From Fidelibacterota bacterium (GTDB taxonomy: Bacteria; Fidelibacterota; Fidelibacteria; Fidelibacterales; Fidelibacteraceae): a stretch of 7,208 nucleotides of DNA. The stretch's first letter is position 1. Each line of letters starts with the position of its first letter. The notes beneath the pieces are model-generated. The model searched no databases. It was not told where the DNA came from and was given only the letters and a program-made list of their open reading frames with translations. Positions 1-6,882 of this stretch are shown in pieces. The stretch is from contig JAFGVT010000193.1 of the NCBI GenBank assembly GCA_016937825.1, forward strand, positions 1-7,208, read 5' to 3'. A program made the translations under genes and the position numbers.

Positions 1-28
1 CAGTGCTCAGTGCTCAGTGCTCAGTGCT
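1..28. repeat. Four-copy CAGTGCT heptamer tandem array
   Basis: Four perfect head-to-tail copies of the 7-bp unit CAGTGCT run from the window edge to position 28, so the array may continue outside the window. Read in the direction of argG the unit is AGCACTG, and the first copy begins at the second base of the argG stop codon TAG. Because the stop is reached before the array proper, a change in copy number would leave the protein unchanged. It is a microsatellite-like array with no recognised function. Confidence 0.95.
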
Positions 29-1208
29 ATTTTTCAAGGAAAGGCATGGCAAAGAGGTCAATAAAGGCTTCGGCGTTCTCGCGGACATACTCGTCTTCAT
101 TTCCGTAGGTCGCCATGCTCATCCGGTACATGGAGTAGGGGGTCTCGCGGGATGTCACGATCAGGTTGCCCTTGAAGAGCTTCATGGTCACGCTGCCCGT
201 GACCTTTTCCTGGGTCTTGTCGACAAACGCTGCCATGCTTTCACGAAGACGGGTATACCACAGACCCTGATAGAGCATTTGGGAATATTTCAGCGCGACG
301 ATCTCTTTGAAGGCAAGGGTTTCCCGGTCCAGGACGATGGATTCCAGGTCCTTATGCGCCTGGATAAGCGTCCATCCCGCAGGGGCTTCATAGATCTCGC
401 GGGACTTGATCCCGACGATCCGGTCTTCCACCATATCGGTCCGGCCGATGCCGTGCTTTCCGGCCAGGAGATTCAATGCTTCGATGATCTCCAGGAAGGA
501 GAGGGTCTTTCCGTTCAGCGCGACGGGAACGCCTTTGAGGAATTCGATCTTAACAAAATCGGGGGTGTCCGGCGTGTTCTCGATACGGTTGCACATGACG
601 TACGAATCGTCGGGTGTGGCGTTGGCCAGATTTTCCAGGGCACCGCATTCGACGGCAATGCCCCAGATGTTCTTATCGATACTGTATATTTTTTCTTTTG
701 TCAGACGAATGGGAAGCTGTTTTTTCTCGGCGTACTCGATCTCGGATTCGCGGGACTTGAGTTCCCAATAACGCAAGGGAGCGACGATCTTCAGCTTGGG
801 GTCCAGCATCTTGACGGTGACGTCAAGGCGCACCTGATCGTTGCCTTTGGCGGAACAGCCGTGGCCGACGGTGTTCACGCCTTCTTCATGGGCGCAGTCG
901 ACCAGATACTTTGCGATCAGGGGACGGCCGTAAGCCGTTGCAAGCAGATATTTGTTCTCATAAATAAGATTTGCCTTAAGTCCGGGGATCAGGAAATCAC
1001 GGGCAAGTTCTTCGCGAAGGTCCTTAACGATAACCTTGGAAGCCCCTGTCTTGATCCCGCGCTCCTGCAGGTCCTCGGGCGAGAATTCACTGCCTAAATT
1101 CGCGGAAAAACAAATGACCTCGTCGTAACCGTGTTCTTTCAGCCACGGAATGGCGCAGGTCGTGTCCAGCCCGCCGCTGTATGCCAGAACGATCTTCTTT
1201 TTCTCCAT
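27..1208 (-). CDS. argG: Argininosuccinate synthase
   Basis: This 393-residue cytoplasmic enzyme joins citrulline and aspartate with ATP to form argininosuccinate, the penultimate step of arginine synthesis. The P-loop-like N-type ATP pyrophosphatase motif AYSGGLDTT is at residues 9-17. The family segments YLLATAYGRPLIAK (87-100), HGCSAKGNDQVRLD (116-129) and YSIDKNIWGIAVECGALEN (175-193) follow in the usual order. Length is normal (about 400). One variation stands out: the usual TGKGNDQVRFE reads SAKGNDQVRLD. The ATG start is supported by AGAGGA nine bases upstream and by the conserved N-terminus. The gene lies 167 bp downstream of the symporter gene and probably has its own promoter, although no terminator separates them. 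No other arginine gene is in the window. Confidence 0.97.
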   Translation of the reverse strand: MEKKKIVLAYSGGLDTTCAIPWLKEHGYDEVICFSANLGSEFSPEDLQERGIKTGASKVIVKDLREELARDFLIPGLKANLIYENKYLLATAYGRPLIAKYLVDCAHEEGVNTVGHGCSAKGNDQVRLDVTVKMLDPKLKIVAPLRYWELKSRESEIEYAEKKQLPIRLTKEKIYSIDKNIWGIAVECGALENLANATPDDSYVMCNRIENTPDTPDFVKIEFLKGVPVALNGKTLSFLEIIEALNLLAGKHGIGRTDMVEDRIVGIKSREIYEAPAGWTLIQAHKDLESIVLDRETLAFKEIVALKYSQMLYQGLWYTRLRESMAAFVDKTQEKVTGSVTMKLFKGNLIVTSRETPYSMYRMSMATYGNEDEYVRENAEAFIDLFAMPFLEK

Positions 1209-1217
1209 TGCTTTCTT

Positions 1218-1223
1218 TCCTCT
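1218..1223 (-). promoter_or_regulatory. argG ribosome binding site
   Basis: AGAGGA (minus strand) ends nine bases before the argG ATG and fixes the start. Its first three bases are also the last bases of the right arm of the inverted repeat at 1221-1254, so folding of that repeat in RNA could partly hide it. Confidence 0.7.
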
Positions 1224-1254
1224 TCGTTTAACGGGAGTGAATTTATAACGAAGA
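1221..1254. repeat. 8-bp inverted repeat before argG
   Basis: In argG orientation, TCTTCGTT (1254-1247) and AACGAAGA (1228-1221) are perfect inverted copies separated by 18 bases. The left arm touches the candidate -10 and the right arm overlaps the Shine-Dalgarno sequence. It could be a two-site operator, or an RNA hairpin if transcription starts further upstream. The match is visible; any function is inference. Confidence 0.55.
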
Positions 1255-1267
1255 ATTTAAAAATCAA
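1240..1267 (-). promoter_or_regulatory. Candidate argG promoter
   Basis: On the minus strand, TTGATT (1267-1262, 4 of 6 matches to TTGACA) is followed after 16 bases by TAAATT (1245-1240, 4 of 6 matches to TATAAT). This would give a leader of about 25 nt. The surrounding DNA is AT-rich, so chance matches are likely. The Bacteroidetes-type TAnnTTTG element is not present here. Confidence 0.35.
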
Positions 1268-1375
1268 ATTGAATAGTCGTGATTATTTAAGAATCGTAAG
1301 GTAATGATCAAAAAATGTTGAGAATAGCCGTCAAGAAGCGTCTTTATGATTAAAAAAGAGTTATTAATAATAGAT

Positions 1376-2746
1376 TTAGCTGTATTTTATTCGGTGCCGT
1401 CCGTAGAGGTAGGCCGCAATACTGAAAAGCAATCCGGGATAAAAGGGTTCGACATGCAGGGGATAGCTGCCGCTGATCTCCCCGAGGATGAACCAGGTGG
1501 CCGAAAGAAGGACGGAACCGGTCATCAGGATGATCAGAATGTTCGGAGGAATGGTTTTGTTGAAAAGGACCGAGAGGGTGGGCAGCAGCAGGGAGGGGAT
1601 GACGAGCGTTCCGATGAGGTACCAGATCGAGATCACCGAAGGAAGGAGGATGACCAGGATCATGGCAATAAAACCGGTCACGGCATATCCGATCCTGATC
1701 AGTTTGCGGACATTCGTGTTTGTATATTTTGCCAGAACGTCATACCCTACGGTCTGTGCGGAAATGAAAATATAGGAATCCAGAGTGGACATTACCGTTG
1801 CCAGCAAAGCGGTGATAAAGAGTCCGAACAGACCGACGGGAAGCACCTGGAACGCAAGGAGCGGATAGGCGTAAAGTGATTGAATATCAGGAAGTAATGC
1901 CCGCGCATATAAGCCGGTTACAACGGTGAGCGCATCGAAGATCATCCAGAATACGATACTGAACAGAATACCGTTGCGGGCGGTTGCCGGGCTTTTTGCC
2001 GCTGCGCAGCGCTGATGAAAACCGGGGTCGACAAGGGTCCATAAAGCAATAAAGAACCAGGAAATTATATAGGTCGCAGAAAGTCCCCCGGTCAGGGTCA
2101 GGTGACTGCGCGGAAGGAACTCCGGCTTGAAATATTCCTCGGGCGGAAAGCGCGCGAGCAGTACGGCCAGCAGGATGATAAAACCGATGAACATGAGCAT
2201 GAACTGAAGCATATCGGACTGAACAACGGTCGTGAATCCTTTTTTATACAAATAAACCGCAGAGACTATGAAGACAAGCAGGGCGCAGAGGAGCGGCGAA
2301 AGCCCCGTGATCAGCGAGAGGAGGATCCCTGCGATCAGCAGATAGGGCGCGGGGGATGTCATCAGGAAAACGAAGATGCCGCTGATAAAGGAGGGCAGTC
2401 TTCCGTATCGCTGTTCGATAAGTTCCGGAATGGTCGCAGCGTTGCTTTTCCGGATCCGGGAGGCAATGAAAAGCGCGTAGATCAGGGCAAAAACATAGTA
2501 GGGGAAGCCCATGACGAACCAGTTCGAAAGGCCGTGAAGGTAGGTGAACTCGCCGACGCCCAGGATCCCGCCGTACCAGGTGGACACCAGGGTCATCACA
2601 AAGACCGGCAGCGTGATCCGTCTTCCCGAGAGGAGGAAATCTTCGTTTTTAACGTTCTTTTTAGCGCGAAAAAAACCGATCAGGATCAGGGCGGCAAAAT
2701 ACAGGCCGATAATGGCAAGGTCGAGAGGATGGAAGGCGAGTTTCAT
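1376..2746 (-). CDS. Sodium:solute symporter (SSS family), candidate thiamine or precursor transporter
   Basis: This 456-residue protein is almost entirely hydrophobic, with about a dozen membrane segments, and belongs to the sodium:solute symporter family (PutP/PanF/SGLT, LeuT fold). Family signatures are visible: GFTTVVQSDMLQF (170-182), DPGFHQRCAAAKSPATARNG (240-259) and LLATVMSTLDSYIFISAQ (314-331). S320-T321 in the last lies about where the family binds its coupling Na+. The start codon overlaps the thiamine pyrophosphokinase stop in ATGA and has no Shine-Dalgarno sequence, so it is probably translated by coupling. The substrate cannot be read from the sequence. Pairing with the kinase suggests thiamine or its pyrimidine moiety, as proposed by comparative genomics for the SSS-family ThiV proteins. 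Pantothenate, proline, sugars and others remain possible. Confidence 0.93.
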   Translation of the reverse strand: MKLAFHPLDLAIIGLYFAALILIGFFRAKKNVKNEDFLLSGRRITLPVFVMTLVSTWYGGILGVGEFTYLHGLSNWFVMGFPYYVFALIYALFIASRIRKSNAATIPELIEQRYGRLPSFISGIFVFLMTSPAPYLLIAGILLSLITGLSPLLCALLVFIVSAVYLYKKGFTTVVQSDMLQFMLMFIGFIILLAVLLARFPPEEYFKPEFLPRSHLTLTGGLSATYIISWFFIALWTLVDPGFHQRCAAAKSPATARNGILFSIVFWMIFDALTVVTGLYARALLPDIQSLYAYPLLAFQVLPVGLFGLFITALLATVMSTLDSYIFISAQTVGYDVLAKYTNTNVRKLIRIGYAVTGFIAMILVILLPSVISIWYLIGTLVIPSLLLPTLSVLFNKTIPPNILIILMTGSVLLSATWFILGEISGSYPLHVEPFYPGLLFSIAAYLYGRHRIKYS

Positions 2747-3372
2747 GGGAGCAGATCGCTTATGTAGATCAGCAGACCGGAGGAAAAGCTCAGATGCAGT
2801 TCCCGGGCTGTTGCATGGTTCCCGAGTCCGCGCGATCCGGGAGCGAGACGGTCATACTCCAGGGCAAAGCGAGCTCCGGAAAGGGTCAGCCCGAGCACTT
2901 CTTTTATGGCAAGCAGGGAAAAGCGCTGACTTGGTTCGCAGGGCAGGAGGTAGGTCCCGGGAGTGAAAAAGCGCAGGTAGTCTTCCTTCGTGAACACTTC
3001 GATCTCAAGGTCCGCCGCATAGGCGGCAAGCGTGGCAAAATTGACCAGAAAATGATCCAGGCGTTTCCCGTCCGCACCGAAAATGCGCAGGGTGCGCATG
3101 CCCTTATCCCGGCAATGGATCAGCGCTTTTTCCAGATCATTGTTCTCCGTGCCGTCAGACGCGAGGATCTGAACCGTCATCGTATCAGGCAGTTCGGAAA
3201 TTGAATCCATGTCGCCGATCAGAAGGTCCGGCGTCAGGTCAAGAGCCGAAAGGTAATCGTAAGCTCCGTCCGTACACAGCACAGCGGAACCCGCCGGGCA
3301 ATAGCTGTCAACGAGGGCTTTCTCCGGCGGCGAACCGTTCAGGAAAAGACAGGTTTTAGGGGAGTTGTCCAT
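2743..3372 (-). CDS. thiN: Thiamine pyrophosphokinase
   Basis: This 209-residue cytoplasmic enzyme transfers pyrophosphate from ATP to thiamine, giving thiamine diphosphate directly. The family's acidic catalytic motifs are in order: DGAYDY (35-40), LIGDMDS (51-57), ENNDLEKAL (76-84) and GADGKRLDH with a following Asn (99-111). The C-terminal thiamine-binding half holds GLGNHATARELHLSF (182-196). Length is typical. Direct thiamine pyrophosphorylation is the usual salvage route, so the cell probably takes up thiamine. The start lies 17 nt inside the preceding gene, with only a weak GAAAGA upstream; its stop overlaps the symporter start by 4 nt. No TPP riboswitch is seen near it. Confidence 0.95.
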   Translation of the reverse strand: MDNSPKTCLFLNGSPPEKALVDSYCPAGSAVLCTDGAYDYLSALDLTPDLLIGDMDSISELPDTMTVQILASDGTENNDLEKALIHCRDKGMRTLRIFGADGKRLDHFLVNFATLAAYAADLEIEVFTKEDYLRFFTPGTYLLPCEPSQRFSLLAIKEVLGLTLSGARFALEYDRLAPGSRGLGNHATARELHLSFSSGLLIYISDLLP

Positions 3373-4249
3373 GTTCTTTCAGCTTTTTGTTCAGTTTCCG
3401 GAGATTGACGCTGATCCGGAGCTTCCGGCGGGTTTTCCGGACTTGCGTGCGGTATTCGCGGGATAAGAAATAACGTTTCGCTTCATTGCTGATCGGGGCG
3501 ACCATCATGGAAGGCCGCCATACGATGGGACGATGGTTCAGCGAGTGCTGCAGCGCGCCGTATTCGTCCGCCCAGCTTAGCGTATAGTGGCTGTACTGTG
3601 GCAGTTTCTGGTATTTGATGATCTGCATGAACGCTTCCGCTTTCGGATCATAGAAATGGAAGGCGCGGGAGAAGAAGATGGCGGTGTGAAGATAATTGGG
3701 TGAATTGATCAATCCGTGGGTGTTGGCTTTCTTTGCCAGATGCATGAGGATCTGCAGCATGTGCAGACCGATGCCGAGTCCCGGAGCATGCTGCCCGGGA
3801 AGCGGCGGCTTGTCCCTGCGGAAGGGCTTATAGGGATTCTGCATCATCAGCCATTCGATATGCAGGAATTCCAGATTCAGGGAGCGTTCTTTGTTCAGGG
3901 GCATTTTCAGGGTCTTCCGCTGCATGACCAGTTCGATGACCTTGTGTTTTGTGCCGTTCTTCTCCGATAACATCATGAAACGGTGCACATAGGGATCATC
4001 CATGTTGATATGCCAGGAAATATTGGGAATACCCTTGTTTTCGAAGAATTCACGGACATGATAGCGTTCGAACATCGCTTCAATGACAGCGGGTGAATAA
4101 CATCCGAGGAACAGGTGCATTTTGTGGTCAAAAATACCGTTGTTCACGATATCGCTTTCTTTCAGGGAAAAGTCGCGTCCTGTCTGGAACTGGTTCGTAG
4201 ACATGCGCCGGAAGGCCAGGTCGTATTTCTTTTGATAGCGGTGTGTCAT
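3356..4249 (-). CDS. Conserved-looking protein of unknown function, possibly GNAT-like
   Basis: I do not recognise this 297-residue protein. It has no signal peptide or membrane segment, so it is likely cytoplasmic. A central strand-like stretch LNLEFLHIEWLMM (124-136) is followed by PGQHAPGLGIGLHMLQIL (151-168) and then HGLINSPNYLHTAIFFSRAFHFY (178-200). A strand, a glycine-rich turn leading into a helix, and a later helix ending FHFY resemble the acetyl-CoA-binding core of GNAT acyltransferases, but the spacing differs from the classical Q/R-x-x-G-x-G/A motif. The C-terminus (264-294) is strongly basic, which might favour nucleic acid binding. It starts 16 nt after miaB and overlaps the thiamine pyrophosphokinase gene by 17 nt, so it is clearly part of that operon. 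A weak AAAAGG precedes the ATG. Confidence 0.88.
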   Translation of the reverse strand: MTHRYQKKYDLAFRRMSTNQFQTGRDFSLKESDIVNNGIFDHKMHLFLGCYSPAVIEAMFERYHVREFFENKGIPNISWHINMDDPYVHRFMMLSEKNGTKHKVIELVMQRKTLKMPLNKERSLNLEFLHIEWLMMQNPYKPFRRDKPPLPGQHAPGLGIGLHMLQILMHLAKKANTHGLINSPNYLHTAIFFSRAFHFYDPKAEAFMQIIKYQKLPQYSHYTLSWADEYGALQHSLNHRPIVWRPSMMVAPISNEAKRYFLSREYRTQVRKTRRKLRISVNLRKLNKKLKEHGQLP

Positions 4250-4265
4250 CCATCGCCTTTTTATG

Positions 4266-5561
4266 TTATGGACGCGAAAAAAGAGTGATTCCCTGTGCGT
4301 CGGTAATGGTTCGTTTCACCAGATCTTTCGCTTGGTAAGCACCCGCCGGGAAAACCGTGATCTTGTTGCAGGCGGTACGGCCTTTCATTTCGTTCGGATC
4401 GCGTTTACTTGGAGCTTCGACCAGGATCTCCACTTCCTTTCCGATCAGGTTCCGGTAATTCTCCAGGGTGTGTTTTTTCTGAAGCCGGATCAGTTCGGTC
4501 AGACGCAGGGACTTTTCGCTCTCGCTGACCTTGTCTTCCATGTCCCATGCTTTTGTGTAGGGTCGGGGGGAATATTTGAAGGTGAAGGCCGAATCGTACC
4601 TGACCGAATTCATGACGTGCAGGGTTTCGCGGAAGTCCGCCTCCGTTTCGCCGGGAAAACCGACAATAATGTCTGTCGTGATCCCCATATCGGGGAGATA
4701 TTTCCGGATCATGTCCACAAGTTTCAGGTAATGCGACTGGGTGTAGGTTCGGTTCATGGCCTTTAGCACGGCGTCCGAACCTGACTGCAGGGGGAGGTGT
4801 ATATGGTTTGCGATCAGGGGTTTGTAGTCCGCATGGACCTTCATCAGCTCTTCATCGACATCCTGGGGATGGGGAGAGGTATATCGGATCCGCCGGATCC
4901 CCTGAACGTTCGTAAGCGCTATCAGCAATTCAGGGAATCGCTTCCCCTCGTGATCATAGGAATTGACGTTCTGTCCCAACAGGGTGATCTCGACAAAACC
5001 CAGATTGACCGATCGTTTCGCCTCATTGACGATACTTTCGATGCTCCGGCTGCGTTCGCGTCCGCGGGTATAGGGGACAATGCAGTAGGAACAGAACTTG
5101 TTGCAGCCTCGCATAATGGAGATCCAGGCGTTGATCCCTTCTTTCCGCGCTGGGAACAAGCCATCATAGACTTCGAATTTTGAAAGTTTCGTATCGATCG
5201 TATGCGCGTCGGTGGAATCAAGATGTTCCAAAATATTGCGATACGAATCCGGTCCGAGTATCAGGTCGACATACGGCTTGCTTTCCAGCAGCCCCTCTTT
5301 CAGGTTCTGAGCCATGCAGCCGACAACCCCGAGTTTCCGTGCGGGATCTTTATCTTTAAGGTATTTCAATTCGCCCAGACGCGAATGGATCTTTTGTTCC
5401 GCGTGTTCACGCACGCTGCAGGTGTTCAAAAGGATAATGTCCGCTTCTTCCGGCGATGGTGCGGATTCATATCCCTTATCCATGAGGATACCGGCAAGAA
5501 GTTCACTGTCGTACTCATTCATCTGGCAACCGTATGTCTCAATATAAAAGCGTTTGATCAT
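4266..5561 (-). CDS. miaB: tRNA-2-methylthio-N6-dimethylallyladenosine synthase
   Basis: This radical SAM methylthiotransferase adds a methylthio group to N6-isopentenyladenosine at position 37 of tRNAs reading codons that begin with U. All three domains are present in 431 residues. The N-terminal UPF0004 domain has auxiliary-cluster cysteines C12 (YGCQMN), C48 (NTCSVR) and C82 (VGCMAQ). The radical SAM domain has C153, C157 and C160 in RGCNKFCSYCIVPYTRGRERSR, followed by GQNVNSY (196-202) and IIVGFPGET (298-306). A C-terminal TRAM domain begins near 372. Full-length MiaB features such as FKYSPRP (328-334) separate it from MtaB and RimO. The canonical N-terminus supports the ATG, though no Shine-Dalgarno sequence is evident. 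It heads the compact four-gene unit. Confidence 0.97.
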   Translation of the reverse strand: MIKRFYIETYGCQMNEYDSELLAGILMDKGYESAPSPEEADIILLNTCSVREHAEQKIHSRLGELKYLKDKDPARKLGVVGCMAQNLKEGLLESKPYVDLILGPDSYRNILEHLDSTDAHTIDTKLSKFEVYDGLFPARKEGINAWISIMRGCNKFCSYCIVPYTRGRERSRSIESIVNEAKRSVNLGFVEITLLGQNVNSYDHEGKRFPELLIALTNVQGIRRIRYTSPHPQDVDEELMKVHADYKPLIANHIHLPLQSGSDAVLKAMNRTYTQSHYLKLVDMIRKYLPDMGITTDIIVGFPGETEADFRETLHVMNSVRYDSAFTFKYSPRPYTKAWDMEDKVSESEKSLRLTELIRLQKKHTLENYRNLIGKEVEILVEAPSKRDPNEMKGRTACNKITVFPAGAYQAKDLVKRTITDAQGITLFSRP

Positions 5562-5712
5562 GAAATGAATATACGGGAAATACGGCCAAAGAGAAAAGCA
5601 AAAAGGAAAAAGTGATGCTTTCGCTTATTTACACCATGCAAGACAGTACAGACAAAGCGTCATAAAGCGGCAAAACGGTCCACCCTTTCATTTACACGGC
5701 CGGTCGGGGGTG
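5562..5712. other. Intergenic gap before miaB, no clear signal
   Basis: This 151-bp gap separates the secreted-protein gene from miaB. It would have to hold any promoter for the four-gene unit. I see only weak promoter-like matches on the minus strand (TTGTCT, 18 bases, TAAATA). There is no GC-rich stem followed by a T-run, and no TPP riboswitch motifs. Confidence 0.5.
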
Positions 5713-6819
5713 TCATTTCAGCAGAATGAGCGGGACGGTTTCTTTGCGGGTTTCCGTCGTGCAGCATAAAAGGTAATGCCCCGATGCAAGATCAGAGCAA
5801 TCCAGGCTGTAATTGTAGATCCCCGGCGATAGCGCCCCCTTGAATATCTGCCGGATACGCGTGCCGTCCAGCCGGATCAGATCCAGGCTGATAACTGCGT
5901 CCGTCAGTACTTCCAACGCAACTGCCGTGACGGGATTGAAGGGATTGGGATAAGGCAAGCCCAGTTTGAAAACGGGTTCCTTCAGGCTGAAGAGCGGTTT
6001 ATAATCAATACAGAGCGAGTCAAGATCGCATTCGGTACCGTCATACCCGGAGGCAGACAGCCGGTAGCGGTACGATCCTTCGCAGAAAACGCTTTTATCC
6101 ATCCAGCTGTAGTCCCGGGGAAAGCTTGTAGTGCCGCCGGCCCGGACGCTGTAAACGCGCTTCCCGTTCCGGTAGATATGATAGCAGCTTGTTTCCGTTT
6201 CGCTTTCGCTTTTCCACCGTAACAGAATGCCGCCGGACTGCGGCGTTGCCTGAAACAGGCCAAGCTCAACGGGCGTTTCGATATCGCTGAATAATTGGCC
6301 GGGGTTTTTCTGTCCGGGACTTGCAAGTCCGGTGGTCCAGGCTGAACCCGGAGCTCCGCTCAGGTAAATGCTCTCCGAAGCCGTTCCGCTGCCGGTTTCA
6401 TGGACGCCGATATCCGGGAAAACGAGTCCGAGAGCGGGTTCATGGGTCCCGGTAAACGTACCTTCGTATGCCAGGATGTCCACGAGCGTGTCCTTGAATA
6501 CAAGGATCATGCCTTCCATGTCATTCTGAATGCCGCGCTGGAACCAGGTATAGATCTGGAAGGGTCCTTCGCGCTCGCCGGTCACGAATTCATCCACGGT
6601 ATCCAGACAGTAGGGAGCACCGTCGTAACCGTTGAACATGTACAGGGCCAGATCGCCCAGATACCAGGCTTCGGGATTTTCGACGATGAGCTCCACGAAC
6701 TCATTCGCATCGGTGCCCGCGTTATCGTAATGGATCTCGTTGATCCAGGCGTTCGGCACGGCCCGGGCAGCACAAACCGTCAGTAAAAGCACGGGGAATA
6801 GGTTTTTCTTTTCCATCAT
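5713..6819 (-). CDS. Secreted protein: lamin-tail-like domain, Fn3-like domain and T9SS sorting domain
   Basis: This 368-residue protein begins with a signal peptide (basic EKK, hydrophobic LFPVLLLTVCA, probable cleavage after ARA at residue 20). Residues 24-175 resemble the lamin-tail domain of bacterial secreted proteins, opening WINEIHYDNAGTDANEFVEL and closing SPGQKNPG. Residues 183-272 look like a fibronectin type III fold (PVELGLFQAT, LLRWKSESETET, YHIYRNG). Residues 286-368 match a Por/type IX secretion C-terminal sorting domain, with LPYPNPFNPVTAVALEV. It is therefore probably exported by Sec and delivered to the cell surface by T9SS; no catalytic motif is visible and its target is unknown. 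Two adjacent ATGs are possible: the second, at 6816, lies seven bases from a perfect AGGAGG and fits better than the first at four. Eight cysteines remain in the mature part. Confidence 0.93.
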   Translation of the reverse strand: MMEKKNLFPVLLLTVCAARAVPNAWINEIHYDNAGTDANEFVELIVENPEAWYLGDLALYMFNGYDGAPYCLDTVDEFVTGEREGPFQIYTWFQRGIQNDMEGMILVFKDTLVDILAYEGTFTGTHEPALGLVFPDIGVHETGSGTASESIYLSGAPGSAWTTGLASPGQKNPGQLFSDIETPVELGLFQATPQSGGILLRWKSESETETSCYHIYRNGKRVYSVRAGGTTSFPRDYSWMDKSVFCEGSYRYRLSASGYDGTECDLDSLCIDYKPLFSLKEPVFKLGLPYPNPFNPVTAVALEVLTDAVISLDLIRLDGTRIRQIFKGALSPGIYNYSLDCSDLASGHYLLCCTTETRKETVPLILLK

Positions 6820-6823
6820 ACGT

Positions 6824-6829
6824 CCTCCT
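6824..6829 (-). promoter_or_regulatory. Perfect AGGAGG ribosome binding site
   Basis: AGGAGG, within AAGAGGAGG, lies four bases before the upstream ATG (6819) and seven before the next in-frame ATG (6816). The spacing favours initiation at 6816, giving a protein that begins MEKKN. Confidence 0.85.
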
Positions 6830-6838
6830 CTTGAAGGA

Positions 6839-6867
6839 AGTATAAGAAAAAATCAAGAAGGAATCAG
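6839..6867 (-). promoter_or_regulatory. Candidate promoter of the secreted-protein gene
   Basis: On the minus strand, TATACT (6844-6839) matches TATAAT at five of six positions. CTGATT (6867-6862), 17 bases upstream, matches TTGACA at three of six. Transcription would start near 6832, leaving a very short leader of about 13-16 nt containing the AGGAGG. The poor -35 would fit a promoter that needs an activator, consistent with the palindrome just upstream. Confidence 0.45.
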
Positions 6868-6882
6868 GTCCTATTTTTCAGG

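Noticed and set aside
1..28. Heptamer array as a CRISPR repeat
   Set aside because: Units are 7 bp, contiguous and lack spacers.
3..1097. Long open frame on the plus strand (364 codons)
   Set aside because: It is the antisense shadow of argG, whose family motifs are unmistakable on the other strand; it has no recognisable domain.
1209..1375. Intrinsic terminator between the symporter gene and argG
   Set aside because: The only palindrome near a T-run, TTATTAATAA, is AT-only and too weak; read-through into argG cannot be excluded.
2102..2966. Plus-strand open frames opposite the symporter and kinase genes
   Set aside because: They are rich in charged, low-complexity translation typical of antisense frames and lie wholly opposite well-supported genes.
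5562..5712. TPP riboswitch or intrinsic terminator before miaB
   Set aside because: None of the conserved THI-box segments (CTGAGA and the downstream ACC-TGATC-GG-TAATGCC region) is present, and no GC-rich stem is followed by a T-run.
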